Below are positions 51,516 through 59,141 of a DNA stretch of 64,000 nt, piece by piece (positions within the stretch are counted from its first letter, which is position 1; each line of letters starts with the position of its first letter). A program made the position numbers and the translations under genes. The stretch lies in NCBI RefSeq assembly GCF_950101795.1, contig NZ_CATNLZ010000032.1:310001-374000 (forward strand), read 5' to 3'. This DNA is from Nocardioides sp. T2.26MG-1. Lineage in GTDB: Bacteria; Actinomycetota; Actinomycetes; Propionibacteriales; Nocardioidaceae. Below the pieces are notes generated by a model. That model did not search any database and was not told where the DNA came from. It worked only from the letters and a program-made list of their open reading frames with translations.

Positions 51516-53243
51516 GTGTCGCGATCGGACGTCAGTCGGCAGCTGCCCGGCCTGACCCGGTTGCGCCACTACCAGCGGCCCTGGCTCCGGTACGACGTCC
51601 TGGCCGGGGTCACCGTCGCGGCGTACCTGATCCCGCAGGTGATGGCGTACGCCGAGATCGCCGGGCTCCCTCCCGTGGTCGGGCTGTGGGCGATCATCGG
51701 CCCGCTGCTGGTCTACGCCGTGCTCGGCTCGTCCCGGCAGCTGTCGGTCGGCCCCGAGTCCACGACCGCCCTGATGACGGCCGCGGCCGTGGGATCCGTC
51801 GCTGCCGGCGACCCGGAGCGGTACGCCGCCATCGCGGCCGCGCTGTCCCTGGTGGTCGGTGCGATCTGCCTCGGCGGCTGGATCGGCCGGCTCGGGTTCC
51901 TCGCGGATCTGCTGTCCAAGCCGGTCCTCGTCGGCTACATGGCGGGCATCGCGGCGATCATGGTGGCCAGCCAGCTCGGCAAGGTGACCGGCGTCCGCGT
52001 CGACGCCGACTCGTTCGCCACCGAGGTCGCCTACGTGGCCCGGCACCTGGACGAGGTGCACGTGCCGACCACGGTGCTCGCCGTCACGGTGCTGGCGCTG
52101 CTCCTGACCGGGAGCCACCTGCTGCCTCGCTCGCCGATGCCGTTGCTGGGGATGCTCGCCGCCGCCGCGGTGGTCGCGCTGTTCGACCTCGAGGACCGGG
52201 GGATCGCCGTCGTGGGGGAGATCCCGGCGGGGCTGCCGAGACCGTCCCTGCCGTCGGTCTCCGCCGGCGACATCGGGTCGATCCTGCTGCCGGCCGTCGG
52301 GTTGGCGATCGTGGCGTACTCCGACAACGTGCTGACCGCGCGCACGTTCGCCGTCCGGAACGGCTACCCCATCGACGGCGACCAGGAGTTCCTCGCGCTC
52401 GGTGCCGCGAACCTGGCGTCCGGCGTGATGCACGGGTTCCCGGTGAGCAGCAGCGGCAGCCGCACGGTGATCGGGGACGCCCTCGGCAGCCGCAGCCAGC
52501 TGTACTCGCTCGTCGCGCTCGCGACGGTCCTGCTGACCATGGTGTTCCTGCGTCCCGTTCTCGCGTCCTTCCCGACCGCTGCCCTGGGCGCCATCGTGGT
52601 CTACGCGGCCATCCGGCTCGTGGACGTCGCCGAGTTCCGGCGGATCGCGCGGTTCCGCCGCAGCGAGCTCCTCCTCGCCCTCACCACGACGGTCGCGGTG
52701 CTGGCGCTCGACGTCCTGTACGGCGTGCTCGTCGCCATCGGGCTGTCGATCCTCGACCTGCTGCGCCGGGTGGCGCGTCCCCACGACGGGATCCTCGGCT
52801 TCGCCCCCGGGGTGGCGGGCATGCACGACATCGACGACTACCCGGACGCCCAGGCGGTGCAGGGGCTCGTGGTGTACCGCTACGACTCGCCCCTGTTCTT
52901 CGCCAACGTCGAGGACTTCAAGCGGCGGGCGCTGGCGGCTCTCGACCAGGCCGGCACCCCCACGGAGTGGTTCCTGCTCAACGCGGAGGCCAACGTGCAG
53001 GTGGACATCACCGCGATCGACGCCCTCGAGGAGCTCCGGCAGGAGCTGGAGTCGCGCGGCATCGTCTTCGCCATGGCTCGGGTCAAGCAGGACCTGCAGG
53101 ACGACCTGCGCCCCTCGGGCTTCGTCGACCGCCTGGGCGAGGACCGCGTGTTCATGACGCTGCCGACCGCCGTGCAGGCGTACGCCCGCTGGTACGAGGC
53201 CAAGCACGGCACCACGCCGTACGGCGCGCCACCGGCGGCCTGA
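51516..53243 (+). CDS. SulP-family anion transporter with STAS domain
   Basis: The 575-residue membrane protein has about 12-14 hydrophobic segments (about 25-430), including the SulP signature region IPQVMAYAEIAGLPPVVGLW, and a C-terminal STAS domain (about 445-555; VVYRYDSPLFFANVEDFKRRAL and VDITAIDALEELRQEL). SulP proteins carry sulfate, bicarbonate or other anions; no carbonic anhydrase is fused. A TAGCGT -10 box (51504-51509) lies six bases before the GTG, so the mRNA is probably leaderless. The Crp/Fnr gene follows after 44 bases and may share transcription. Confidence 0.9.
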   Translation: MSRSDVSRQLPGLTRLRHYQRPWLRYDVLAGVTVAAYLIPQVMAYAEIAGLPPVVGLWAIIGPLLVYAVLGSSRQLSVGPESTTALMTAAAVGSVAAGDPERYAAIAAALSLVVGAICLGGWIGRLGFLADLLSKPVLVGYMAGIAAIMVASQLGKVTGVRVDADSFATEVAYVARHLDEVHVPTTVLAVTVLALLLTGSHLLPRSPMPLLGMLAAAAVVALFDLEDRGIAVVGEIPAGLPRPSLPSVSAGDIGSILLPAVGLAIVAYSDNVLTARTFAVRNGYPIDGDQEFLALGAANLASGVMHGFPVSSSGSRTVIGDALGSRSQLYSLVALATVLLTMVFLRPVLASFPTAALGAIVVYAAIRLVDVAEFRRIARFRRSELLLALTTTVAVLALDVLYGVLVAIGLSILDLLRRVARPHDGILGFAPGVAGMHDIDDYPDAQAVQGLVVYRYDSPLFFANVEDFKRRALAALDQAGTPTEWFLLNAEANVQVDITAIDALEELRQELESRGIVFAMARVKQDLQDDLRPSGFVDRLGEDRVFMTLPTAVQAYARWYEAKHGTTPYGAPPAA

Positions 53244-53287
53244 CCGGGTCCGGCGCCGGGCGTGCCGGCCCCACGAGATACTGGGCC

Positions 53288-53986
53288 ATGGCAGATCACG
53301 CCGCACCGGCCGACGAGCCCTGCGTGGCCCTCGTCCCGGTCTTCGCGGGGCTCACGCGGGAGCAGCAGGCGGAGGTCGCGACCCTCGCCCGCCCGGTCAC
53401 CATCGGGCCCGGCGAGGCCCTCGTGCGCGCGGGGGCGCCGCGAGCACCGCTGTTCGTGGTGCACGCGGGGATGGTGAGGCTCTCCCGCACGACCGCGGAC
53501 GGCAGGAGCACGACCCTGCAGGTCCTCGGCCCGGGGGAGGTCGGCGGGGAGACCTGGCTCCTGACCGGCGAGCGGCCCGCGAACGACGTGATCGCCGTGG
53601 AGGAGTCGCGGATGTGCGTGTTCGCGCCGGACGTGCTGGACACCCTCGTCACGAGGTTCCCGAGCGTCGGGGTCGCGATGTTGCGCACCCTGGCGCTGCG
53701 CCTGCACTCGGCCGAGCGGATGCTCGCCGCCAGGACGGTGGCCGACGTGGGCGCGCGGGTGGCCGCCTACCTCCTGGACTGCCCCACCACCTGGGGCCCG
53801 GACGGAGCCGCGACCGTGCACCTGCCGATGCCCAAGAAGGACATCGCGACCTTCCTGGGCACCTCGCCCGAGACGCTCAGCCGGCGACTCGCGGCGATGG
53901 AGGGCGAGGGCCTGGTCCGGGTGCGCGGCACGGACGTCGACATCCTCGACCCGGCCGGCCTGGAGCTGCGCGCCGAGGGCGCTTGA
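53288..53986 (+). CDS. Crp/Fnr-family regulator with FNR-like recognition helix
   Basis: The 232-residue protein has a cyclic-nucleotide-binding-fold domain (about 12-125; LVPVFAGLTREQQAEVATLA and VLGPGEVGGETWLLTGERPA) and a winged helix-turn-helix (about 155-222) in which PKKDIATFLGTSPETLSRRL carries the E-x2-SR recognition pattern of FNR. Of the four cysteines in FNR only isolated ones are present (in DEPCVAL, SRMCVF and LLDCPT), so an iron-sulfur cluster is doubtful. A TTGAC-N4-GTCAA site overlaps its own stop codon and precedes the DUF6448 gene, which it probably activates. The effector is unknown. Confidence 0.85.
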   Translation: MADHAAPADEPCVALVPVFAGLTREQQAEVATLARPVTIGPGEALVRAGAPRAPLFVVHAGMVRLSRTTADGRSTTLQVLGPGEVGGETWLLTGERPANDVIAVEESRMCVFAPDVLDTLVTRFPSVGVAMLRTLALRLHSAERMLAARTVADVGARVAAYLLDCPTTWGPDGAATVHLPMPKKDIATFLGTSPETLSRRLAAMEGEGLVRVRGTDVDILDPAGLELRAEGA

Positions 53987-53996
53987 CGCAGGTCAA
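53983..53996 (+). promoter_or_regulatory. FNR-like box in front of the DUF6448 operon
   Basis: TTGAC-GCAG-GTCAA differs from the FNR consensus TTGAT-N4-ATCAA only at the symmetric fifth base. Its centre (53989.5) lies 41.5 bases before a start site predicted from a TACCGT -10 box at 54020-54025. This is the classical class II activator position. The site overlaps the stop codon of the regulator gene, making that gene the obvious source of the activator. Confidence 0.68.
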
Positions 53997-54052
53997 GGCG
54001 CTCCGGCCGGGTGGCCTCCTACCGTCGGCTCATCGCCACCGAGGAGGAGACC

Positions 54053-54607
54053 ATGAACGTCATCCAGCTGCTTCGTTCGTTCGTCCGCACCGCATCCGCC
54101 CACTGCGACACCGAGGACGGGCCTGCGGTCGCCGACGGCCGCCGCGCCCTCGAGACGGGCAACGTCAACATCGCGCTCAAGTGGGTCCACCAGGCCGACG
54201 AGCCCGAGGTCCGCGACGCGTTCACCCGCGCCGTCGCCGTACGGGATCTGTCGCCGGAGGCGCGCGACGTGGCCGACCGCTACTTCCTCGACGTCCTGGT
54301 CCGGGTGCACCGGGCCGGCGAGGGTGCCGGGTTCGACGGCATCAAGCCTGCGGGTGCGCACGTGCCGCCGCAGGTCGTCGCCGCCGACCAGGCCCTGGCG
54401 GCCGGCAGCATCGACCCGCTGCGCGGGCTCGTCGCCGAGGATCGGTGGGACGAGCTGGAGCGGAGGTTCGACCGGGCGGTGGCCCTGAAGGGCTTCGACG
54501 TCGACGACCTGACCGCGGCCCGGGACTACATGGAGGCCTACGTCGCGTTCTTCAAGTACGCCGAGGGCCACGACCACCACCACCACGACCACGCCCACGC
54601 GCACTGA
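54053..54607 (+). CDS. DUF6448 protein with SAHCD motif and His-rich tail
   Basis: The 184-residue protein starts MNVIQLLRSFVRTASA followed by HCDTEDGPAVADGRRALETG, the DUF6448 signature, and NVNIALKWV. It ends in a metal-binding run, GHDHHHHDHAHAH. The 16-residue leader is too short and too weakly hydrophobic for a normal Sec signal. The SA-HCD boundary copies that of nickel superoxide dismutase (leader...SA, then HCDLPCG), but the second Cys of that hook is Asp here. An anchorless S26 peptidase gene overlaps its stop by one base. A GAGGAGGAGA ribosome site supports the ATG at 54053. The protein probably binds a metal; its activity is unknown. Confidence 0.78.
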   Translation: MNVIQLLRSFVRTASAHCDTEDGPAVADGRRALETGNVNIALKWVHQADEPEVRDAFTRAVAVRDLSPEARDVADRYFLDVLVRVHRAGEGAGFDGIKPAGAHVPPQVVAADQALAAGSIDPLRGLVAEDRWDELERRFDRAVALKGFDVDDLTAARDYMEAYVAFFKYAEGHDHHHHDHAHAH

Positions 54608-55146
54608 TGTGGTGGCTCACCCGGGTGCGGTCGCAGTCGATGGCACCGACCCTGACCGACGGCCGCCTCGCGCTCACCAGGCCGCTCCGGGCCACCGACG
54701 CGGTCGCTCGGGGCGACCTGGTCGTCCTCGACTCACCGGAGGACCCGGGTCGCTGCCTCGTCAAGCGGGTGGTGGGCCTGCCGGGCGAGGAGGTCAGGTT
54801 CGACGCCGGCCGGGTCAGCATCGACGGCCGGCCGCTGCCCGAGCCGTACGCCGCGCGCTCGGTCTTCCGGGGGGTCTACCACGTTCCGGCCGGGCACTAT
54901 CTCGTCCTGGGTGACAACCGGGACGCCTCCGGCGACGGCCGGTCCTGGAGCCGCCCCTACACACCCCGGTCCGCGCTGCGCGGACGGCTGGTCCGCCTGG
55001 CCGGCGTCCGTGGCGGCCTGCGACCCTGGGTGCGTGACGACCACGGAGTCCCGCACGACGACCCGGCGGCTATGGCCGCTCGCAGCCGATCTCGTCTGCG
55101 TGCTCGCCCTGGCGGTCGGGGGGAAGAGCTCGCACGAAGCGGGTGA
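54607..55146 (+). CDS. S26-family peptidase without membrane anchor (SodX/NiSOD-protease-like)
   Basis: The 179-residue protein begins right at the catalytic region: MWWLTRVRSQSMAPTL puts the nucleophile at Ser11, and the general base Lys53 lies in CLVKRVVGLPGE. YLVLGDNRDASGDGRSW completes the signal-peptidase I box. It lacks the N-terminal membrane helix of LepB, as do the maturation peptidases that cut the leader of nickel SOD. TGATG coupling to the DUF6448 gene points to that protein as its substrate. Residues after about 143 are read through the start of the next gene in another frame, so the last 35 residues may be an unselected tail. Confidence 0.8.
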   Translation: MWWLTRVRSQSMAPTLTDGRLALTRPLRATDAVARGDLVVLDSPEDPGRCLVKRVVGLPGEEVRFDAGRVSIDGRPLPEPYAARSVFRGVYHVPAGHYLVLGDNRDASGDGRSWSRPYTPRSALRGRLVRLAGVRGGLRPWVRDDHGVPHDDPAAMAARSRSRLRARPGGRGEELARSG

Positions 55147-55459
55147 CTCCGACTGGGTGGTGCTCGCCATCGTGTGGCCCTTCGCGGTGGCCGCGGTGCT
55201 CGCCCACGGGTGGCTGCTGTCGACGCGGCGGGACGCCCGGCGGGTGTGGCCCGAGGCTGCGCTCGTCCTCGCCGCGACCTACGTGGTCGGCATGGCCCTG
55301 CGGGCCCTCTCGGGACGTGGGCTCGCTCCCGGCTTCCTGATCGTGGCGGCGATCTTCCTCACCGTGACGATGCTGGGCTGGCGCGGGGCCGTGGCGCTCG
55401 CGGCCCGCGTCAGGCGCGGCCCCTCGCCCAGGGACGTGAGCGCGGGACCGGGCAGCTGA
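55034..55459 (+). CDS. DUF3054 membrane protein
   Basis: The 141-residue protein has four predicted membrane helices: LAADLVCVLALAVGG, VVLAIVWPFAVAAVLAHGWL, ALVLAATYVVGMALRAL and GFLIVAAIFLTVTMLGWR. This pattern with KSSHEAG after helix 1 is DUF3054, of unknown function. The GTG at 55034 overlaps the S26 peptidase by 113 bp in a different frame; a later start would remove helix 1, so the overlap seems real. It may complete the DUF6448-peptidase operon, although DUF3054 is also common elsewhere in actinobacteria. Confidence 0.78.
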   Translation: MTTTESRTTTRRLWPLAADLVCVLALAVGGKSSHEAGDSDWVVLAIVWPFAVAAVLAHGWLLSTRRDARRVWPEAALVLAATYVVGMALRALSGRGLAPGFLIVAAIFLTVTMLGWRGAVALAARVRRGPSPRDVSAGPGS

Positions 55460-55475
55460 CCGGAGGGCGGTCGGG

Positions 55476-56129
55476 TCATGCGCGTTTGGTGGCGTGAATC
55501 CGTTCGACGGTGCCGGCCTTGAGGCGTTCGGTCTCGACGAGCTCGAACCCGACCGCGTGCACCAGCGGCAGCTGGCGGCGGGTGAAGTGCTCTCCGGCGA
55601 GCCGGATGGTGACTCGCTCGGCGAGCCACTGGACGGCGTAGACCGGAGGCCAGGTGCTGCCGACGTGATCGAGCAGGAGCAGCCGGCCACCCGGCACGAG
55701 CGCCCGCTGCATCTCACCGATCGCGGTCTTCGGGTCGGGGATGGAGCACAGCGAGAGTGCGCACACCACCGTGTCGAACGCGGCGTCCTCGACGGGCAGG
55801 TGTGCGGCGTCGCCCTCGAGCAGGTCGATGTCGCGGCCGAGTGCGGCGGCGCGGTCGCGGGCCAGCGCGAGCATCTCCGGGCTCAGGTCGACGCCGGTCA
55901 GGGTCACGTCCCCCGGGTAGTGGGGCAGGTTGAGCCCGGTGCCGACGGCGACCTCGAGCACCCGCCCGCGGGCTCGCTCGGCGAGCCACTCGCGGCCGCC
56001 GGCGAACTGGATCCGCTCGAAGAGCGCCATCTGCTTGTCGTAGCCGGCCGCGGACTTGTCCCAGACCCGACGTTGCTTCGCAGTCGGTGTCTCACATGTC
56101 TTGGCCCGAGTCCTGGTGCTGTTGCTCAT
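55476..56129 (-). CDS. Class I SAM-dependent methyltransferase (UbiE-like)
   Basis: The 217-residue enzyme has motif I VLEVAVGTGLNLPHY (about residues 51-65), motif II LTGVDLSPEML and motif IV-like AFDTVVCALSLCSIPD, typical of UbiE/phospholipid methyltransferases. YDKQMALFERIQF near the N-terminus also occurs in small phosphatidylethanolamine or arsenite-type methyltransferases; the substrate is uncertain. The ATG at 56129 (AAGGGA ribosome site) lies within the 3' end of the TetR gene, a 38-bp overlap, so the pair is coupled and the regulator probably controls it. Confidence 0.8.
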   Translation of the reverse strand: MSNSTRTRAKTCETPTAKQRRVWDKSAAGYDKQMALFERIQFAGGREWLAERARGRVLEVAVGTGLNLPHYPGDVTLTGVDLSPEMLALARDRAAALGRDIDLLEGDAAHLPVEDAAFDTVVCALSLCSIPDPKTAIGEMQRALVPGGRLLLLDHVGSTWPPVYAVQWLAERVTIRLAGEHFTRRQLPLVHAVGFELVETERLKAGTVERIHATKRA

Positions 56130-56772
56130 CGCGTTGGTCCCTTCGTGACGTGGGTTGGCCGGGGAGCGAGATGTCGTCGGTGGAGAGAGCGGCCTCGACG
56201 ACGCCGATCGCCACCTTCCTGATCCGAGCTGCGACATGCGCCGGGTCGGGTTGGCCGGCGTCGAGCCAGGCGATGGTGGCCTCGATGGCCGCGGCCGGAG
56301 CGGCCTGCGCTGCCCAGCGTGCGAGCGCGTCGTCCGGGACGAGGGGCGCGATCTGGAGGTAGGCGGCCTCGGAGACGTCGTTGCGGAACTTCTCGATCCG
56401 CTCCTTGAACTCCGTCTCGCGCAGGGCGTGCTGGAACAGCAGCCGGAACCCTGCCGGCGAGTCCGATGCGACCCGCAGCAGGCCGTCGATGCTCTCGTCG
56501 GTGAACCCCTCGACGGGTTCGTCGATGTGGGCCTCGAGCCGCTCGCACATCTTGTCGAGGACCGACTGGTACAGGTCGCTCTTGGAGTCGAAGTGGCGGT
56601 ACAGCACCACCCGGGTGATGCCGGCCTCCTCGGCGATCTCGTCGAGGCTCGTCGCCGTGAAGCCCGAGCGCGCGAACGCCTCGGTGGCGGCGGAGATGAT
56701 CTGCTCGCGCCGGTCGGCACGCTTCATGCGGCGAACCGGCTCGTCCCTGGGCTCCACGGTCGGGTCGGTCAT
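56092..56772 (-). CDS. TetR/AcrR-family regulator
   Basis: The 226-residue regulator has an N-terminal helix-turn-helix (QIISAATEAFARSGFTATSL, then EIAEEAGITRVVLYRHFDSK) and a helical effector domain ending in a Gln/Asp/Arg-rich tail. The ATG at 56772 is preferred to longer frames because it directly precedes the family core. Upstream (56785-56811) AT-rich TATACAT-type sequence suits a promoter or operator. It overlaps the methyltransferase gene, which is its likely target. Confidence 0.82.
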   Translation of the reverse strand: MTDPTVEPRDEPVRRMKRADRREQIISAATEAFARSGFTATSLDEIAEEAGITRVVLYRHFDSKSDLYQSVLDKMCERLEAHIDEPVEGFTDESIDGLLRVASDSPAGFRLLFQHALRETEFKERIEKFRNDVSEAAYLQIAPLVPDDALARWAAQAAPAAAIEATIAWLDAGQPDPAHVAARIRKVAIGVVEAALSTDDISLPGQPTSRRDQRDEQQHQDSGQDM

Positions 56773-56853
56773 GCGCACCCTCGGATGTAGACGACAAGAT
56801 GTATACGGCAGAGTCCACCTATGGAGCGGGTCCGTCAAGAGGGCCCGCGGGAC

Positions 56854-57477
56854 CTACGTGCGGCGCAGGGTCGCCCACGTGAACTGCTGCTCGGAGCCCC
56901 ACGGCGTCCGGTGCACCTCGACCTCGCCGGCCAGGACCTCGAAGTCCGGGGCGAAGCGAGCCCGCAGTGACGCGACGTCGTGACGCGCCACCGGCAGGCC
57001 CGAGCACTGCTCCGGGCCACCCGGGCCGAAGGTGCCGATGACCAGCACACCACCCGGCCGCACGGCGTCGGTGGCGGCGGCGACGTAGCGAGCCTGCTGC
57101 GCGTCCTCGGTCAGGAAGTGGAAGACCGCGCGGTCGTGCCACGCGTCGAAGGCGCCGTCGGGCTGCCACGCCACGATGTCCGACACGACGTACCGCACCT
57201 CGGCGCCCTCGGGGAGTCGGGCACGCGTCGTCGCCAACGCTGCCGCGGAGACATCGAGCACCGTGACCGGGGCCCAGCCCGCGGCGAGGAGCTCGTCGAC
57301 CAGCGACGAGGTGCCGGCGCCGACGTCGACGACCGAGCCCGGCCGGCCGCCGGTCGACGCGACGGCGTCGCTCAGCAGCCGGAGCGACGTCGCGGGGCGC
57401 TGCTGGTACCAGCTCGTCTCGTCGGCCGCCTTGCTGGAGTAGACGTCGTCCCAGTGTCGCGCAGCGTGATCGGACAT
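56854..57477 (-). CDS. Class I SAM-dependent methyltransferase
   Basis: The 207-residue enzyme starts MSDHAARHWDDVYSSKAADE and has motif I VVDVGAGTSSLVDELLAAG, motif II VTVLDVSAAALATTRARLP, AVFHFLTEDAQQARYVAAA and GGVLVIGTFGPGGPEQCSGL. This variant is common in actinobacteria and some relatives act on tellurite or thiols; the substrate is not predictable. The ATG at 57477 fits the conserved N-terminus. It is transcribed in the same direction as the TetR gene 82 bp further on, with its own stop before that promoter. Confidence 0.8.
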   Translation of the reverse strand: MSDHAARHWDDVYSSKAADETSWYQQRPATSLRLLSDAVASTGGRPGSVVDVGAGTSSLVDELLAAGWAPVTVLDVSAAALATTRARLPEGAEVRYVVSDIVAWQPDGAFDAWHDRAVFHFLTEDAQQARYVAAATDAVRPGGVLVIGTFGPGGPEQCSGLPVARHDVASLRARFAPDFEVLAGEVEVHRTPWGSEQQFTWATLRRT

Positions 57478-57601
57478 GGCGCCATCCTCTCGTCCCCCGA
57501 TCGGCTCGACCACCCAGGCGTCCCGGACGCAGCGGTCGGGGGCGGTGGCCTTCGTCCACGGCATTGGACTACGCGGGTGGTCGGCGCGCTCCGGTCGAGC
57601 A

Positions 57602-57865
57602 CTACGCGGCGTGGGTGCGGGCGCTCCGGCCGGCGGTGTGAGCGAGTGCGACCGCCGAGAGCTGGGAGCTCACCTCGAGCTTCGCGAGAACCGCCTTGAC
57701 CTGCGACCGGACGGTGGAGTCCGACACAACCCGTGCTGTGGCGATCTCGCGCACCGAACGACGGGCGATCAGATCGCGCAGCACCGCCCTCTCCTGAACG
57801 GAGAGCCGCTGCAGCCGGCGTCGAGCGGTCAGCATCTGCACGTGCCGCCGGCCGCTCACCGCCAT
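57602..57865 (-). CDS. Stand-alone LuxR-type helix-turn-helix protein
   Basis: The 87-residue protein is almost only a LuxR/GerE DNA-binding domain: LSVQERAVLRDLIARRSVRE, IATARVVSDSTVRSQVKAVL and KLEVSSQLSAVALAH. There is no receiver or sensory domain and no upstream frame that could supply one. It may be a small regulator of the GerE type or a remnant of a larger response regulator. It lies between an unrelated methyltransferase and a secreted propeller gene, without clear operon partners. Confidence 0.7.
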   Translation of the reverse strand: MAVSGRRHVQMLTARRRLQRLSVQERAVLRDLIARRSVREIATARVVSDSTVRSQVKAVLAKLEVSSQLSAVALAHTAGRSARTHAA

Positions 57866-57922
57866 GGGTCGCTCCCGCTCGGCGGGATCGAGACCGACCC
57901 CGCGTAGACCTGCCCATCAGTG

Positions 57923-59017
57923 CTAGTACCGGCGAAGCCGCACTACCTTGCCGTTGGGCGCGCCGTCCTCGGGCGGCAGCGCGTCGGTCGTCGCGTAGAC
58001 GCGGCCGTGCCACACCTCGACGGCGGCGGGCAGGTGTGCCTTGGCGAAGGTCCGGACGGTGTCCGAGCCGGGCGCCATCGTCACGATCCGGTTGGCGAAC
58101 AGCTCGGCGACGAACAGGCGGCCCGAGTGGGTCACCGCCAGGTCGGTCGGCGCCGAGAGCCCCCGCGCCAGCACGCGCTGGTGACCCGTGGCGGGGTCGA
58201 TCCGGTGCATCGCGCCCAGCGGCAGCTGCTCGCCCAGGCCTCCGCCCAGGGTGGTGACGAGCAGTCGCCCGTTGGGACCCATCTCGACGTCGGTGGGCAC
58301 GGGCTCGCCGTAGTAGGTCAGGCCGACCGCGCAGTCGGGTACCCCCATCGTCGAGGCGAGCCCCGCGGTGATCGGGACCGGGACGGGTCGGAGCACGGCC
58401 ACGGTGCGGACCCGACCGGAGAAGGACACCGAGACGACGGCGTTCATCGCGGCATCGGCGACGTAGACCCGGTGCTTGCGCTGGAAGGTCGCGTAGGGGT
58501 GGGAGTCGACGACGCCGCGGTAGACCGGCGGCCCGAGCAGCTCGGTCGGCCACTGTGCTGCGCAGTCGTCGCTGATCCCGCGGGCTCCGTACGTCGTGGA
58601 GCCGTCGGGGTTGTGCGCCTTCTCGTAGGCCCACAGCCGGGTGAGGGTGTGCGCCTTGCCCGGCCGGCGGAGGACCTTGACCCAGGAGTTGGTCGGGCTC
58701 TCCGCGCCCGAGCTGGCTGTCTGGGTGAACACGACGCGGCCGTGGCGCGCCGAGACGCCCCCGATCTCGTCGTGGCCGCCGCGGTAGAGCCTCTGGAGAC
58801 TCCCGTCGCCGCGGACTCGATCGAGCTCGCCGGCGAAGTTCTGGGTGACGTAGACCCGTCCGGCATGGACATCGAGGCTGAGCGGGCCCACCAGCCCGCT
58901 GGTCAGCACGGTGCGCCCCTCAGGGGTGGTGGAGTGCGCGGTCTGCGCGAGCGGGTTCAGGGTGGCGACCGCGAGGGCCGACATCGTGGCGGCGGCGAGT
59001 AGGGGGATGGAGCGCAT
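57923..59017 (-). CDS. Secreted beta-propeller protein, ScyD/ScyE-like
   Basis: The 364-residue protein has a signal peptide (MRSIPLLAAATMSALAVATL) and repeated propeller-type segments: GLVGPLSLDVHAGRVYVTQN, GEPVPTDVEMGPNGRLLVTT, GLSAPTDLAVTHSGRLFVAE and HLPAAVEVWHGRVYATTDA. This is the ScyD/ScyE-type NHL-like propeller. Such proteins are secreted and mostly uncharacterised in actinobacteria. The ATG at 59017 starts the signal peptide. It is monocistronic as far as can be seen. Confidence 0.75.
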   Translation of the reverse strand: MRSIPLLAAATMSALAVATLNPLAQTAHSTTPEGRTVLTSGLVGPLSLDVHAGRVYVTQNFAGELDRVRGDGSLQRLYRGGHDEIGGVSARHGRVVFTQTASSGAESPTNSWVKVLRRPGKAHTLTRLWAYEKAHNPDGSTTYGARGISDDCAAQWPTELLGPPVYRGVVDSHPYATFQRKHRVYVADAAMNAVVSVSFSGRVRTVAVLRPVPVPITAGLASTMGVPDCAVGLTYYGEPVPTDVEMGPNGRLLVTTLGGGLGEQLPLGAMHRIDPATGHQRVLARGLSAPTDLAVTHSGRLFVAELFANRIVTMAPGSDTVRTFAKAHLPAAVEVWHGRVYATTDALPPEDGAPNGKVVRLRRY

Positions 59018-59141
59018 GGGACCGACCTCCGAGTTGGACCTGGTACGACGCTCCAGCCTCGCCGTCGACGGCCCCGAGCGCATGCCCCAAATCTGGGCTC
59101 TGCCGTATCGGTCCGAGCGCGGACGCGAGCCCCGGGCGTGG

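Noticed and set aside
50223..53306. Open frame continuing upstream of sbcC for about 1000 codons
   Set aside because: It runs through sbcD in another frame and antisense to the SulP gene. The sbcC start at 50222 is fixed by the conserved N-terminus and the GTGA overlap.
53288..53986. Oxygen-sensing iron-sulfur FNR
   Set aside because: The cysteines needed for a 4Fe-4S cluster are not grouped as in FNR; only the DNA-recognition helix is FNR-like.
54053..54607. Nickel superoxide dismutase itself
   Set aside because: The hook lacks the second Cys and the Pro-Cys-Gly-Val-Tyr motif, and the rest of the chain is unrelated. Only the leader boundary and processing context are similar.
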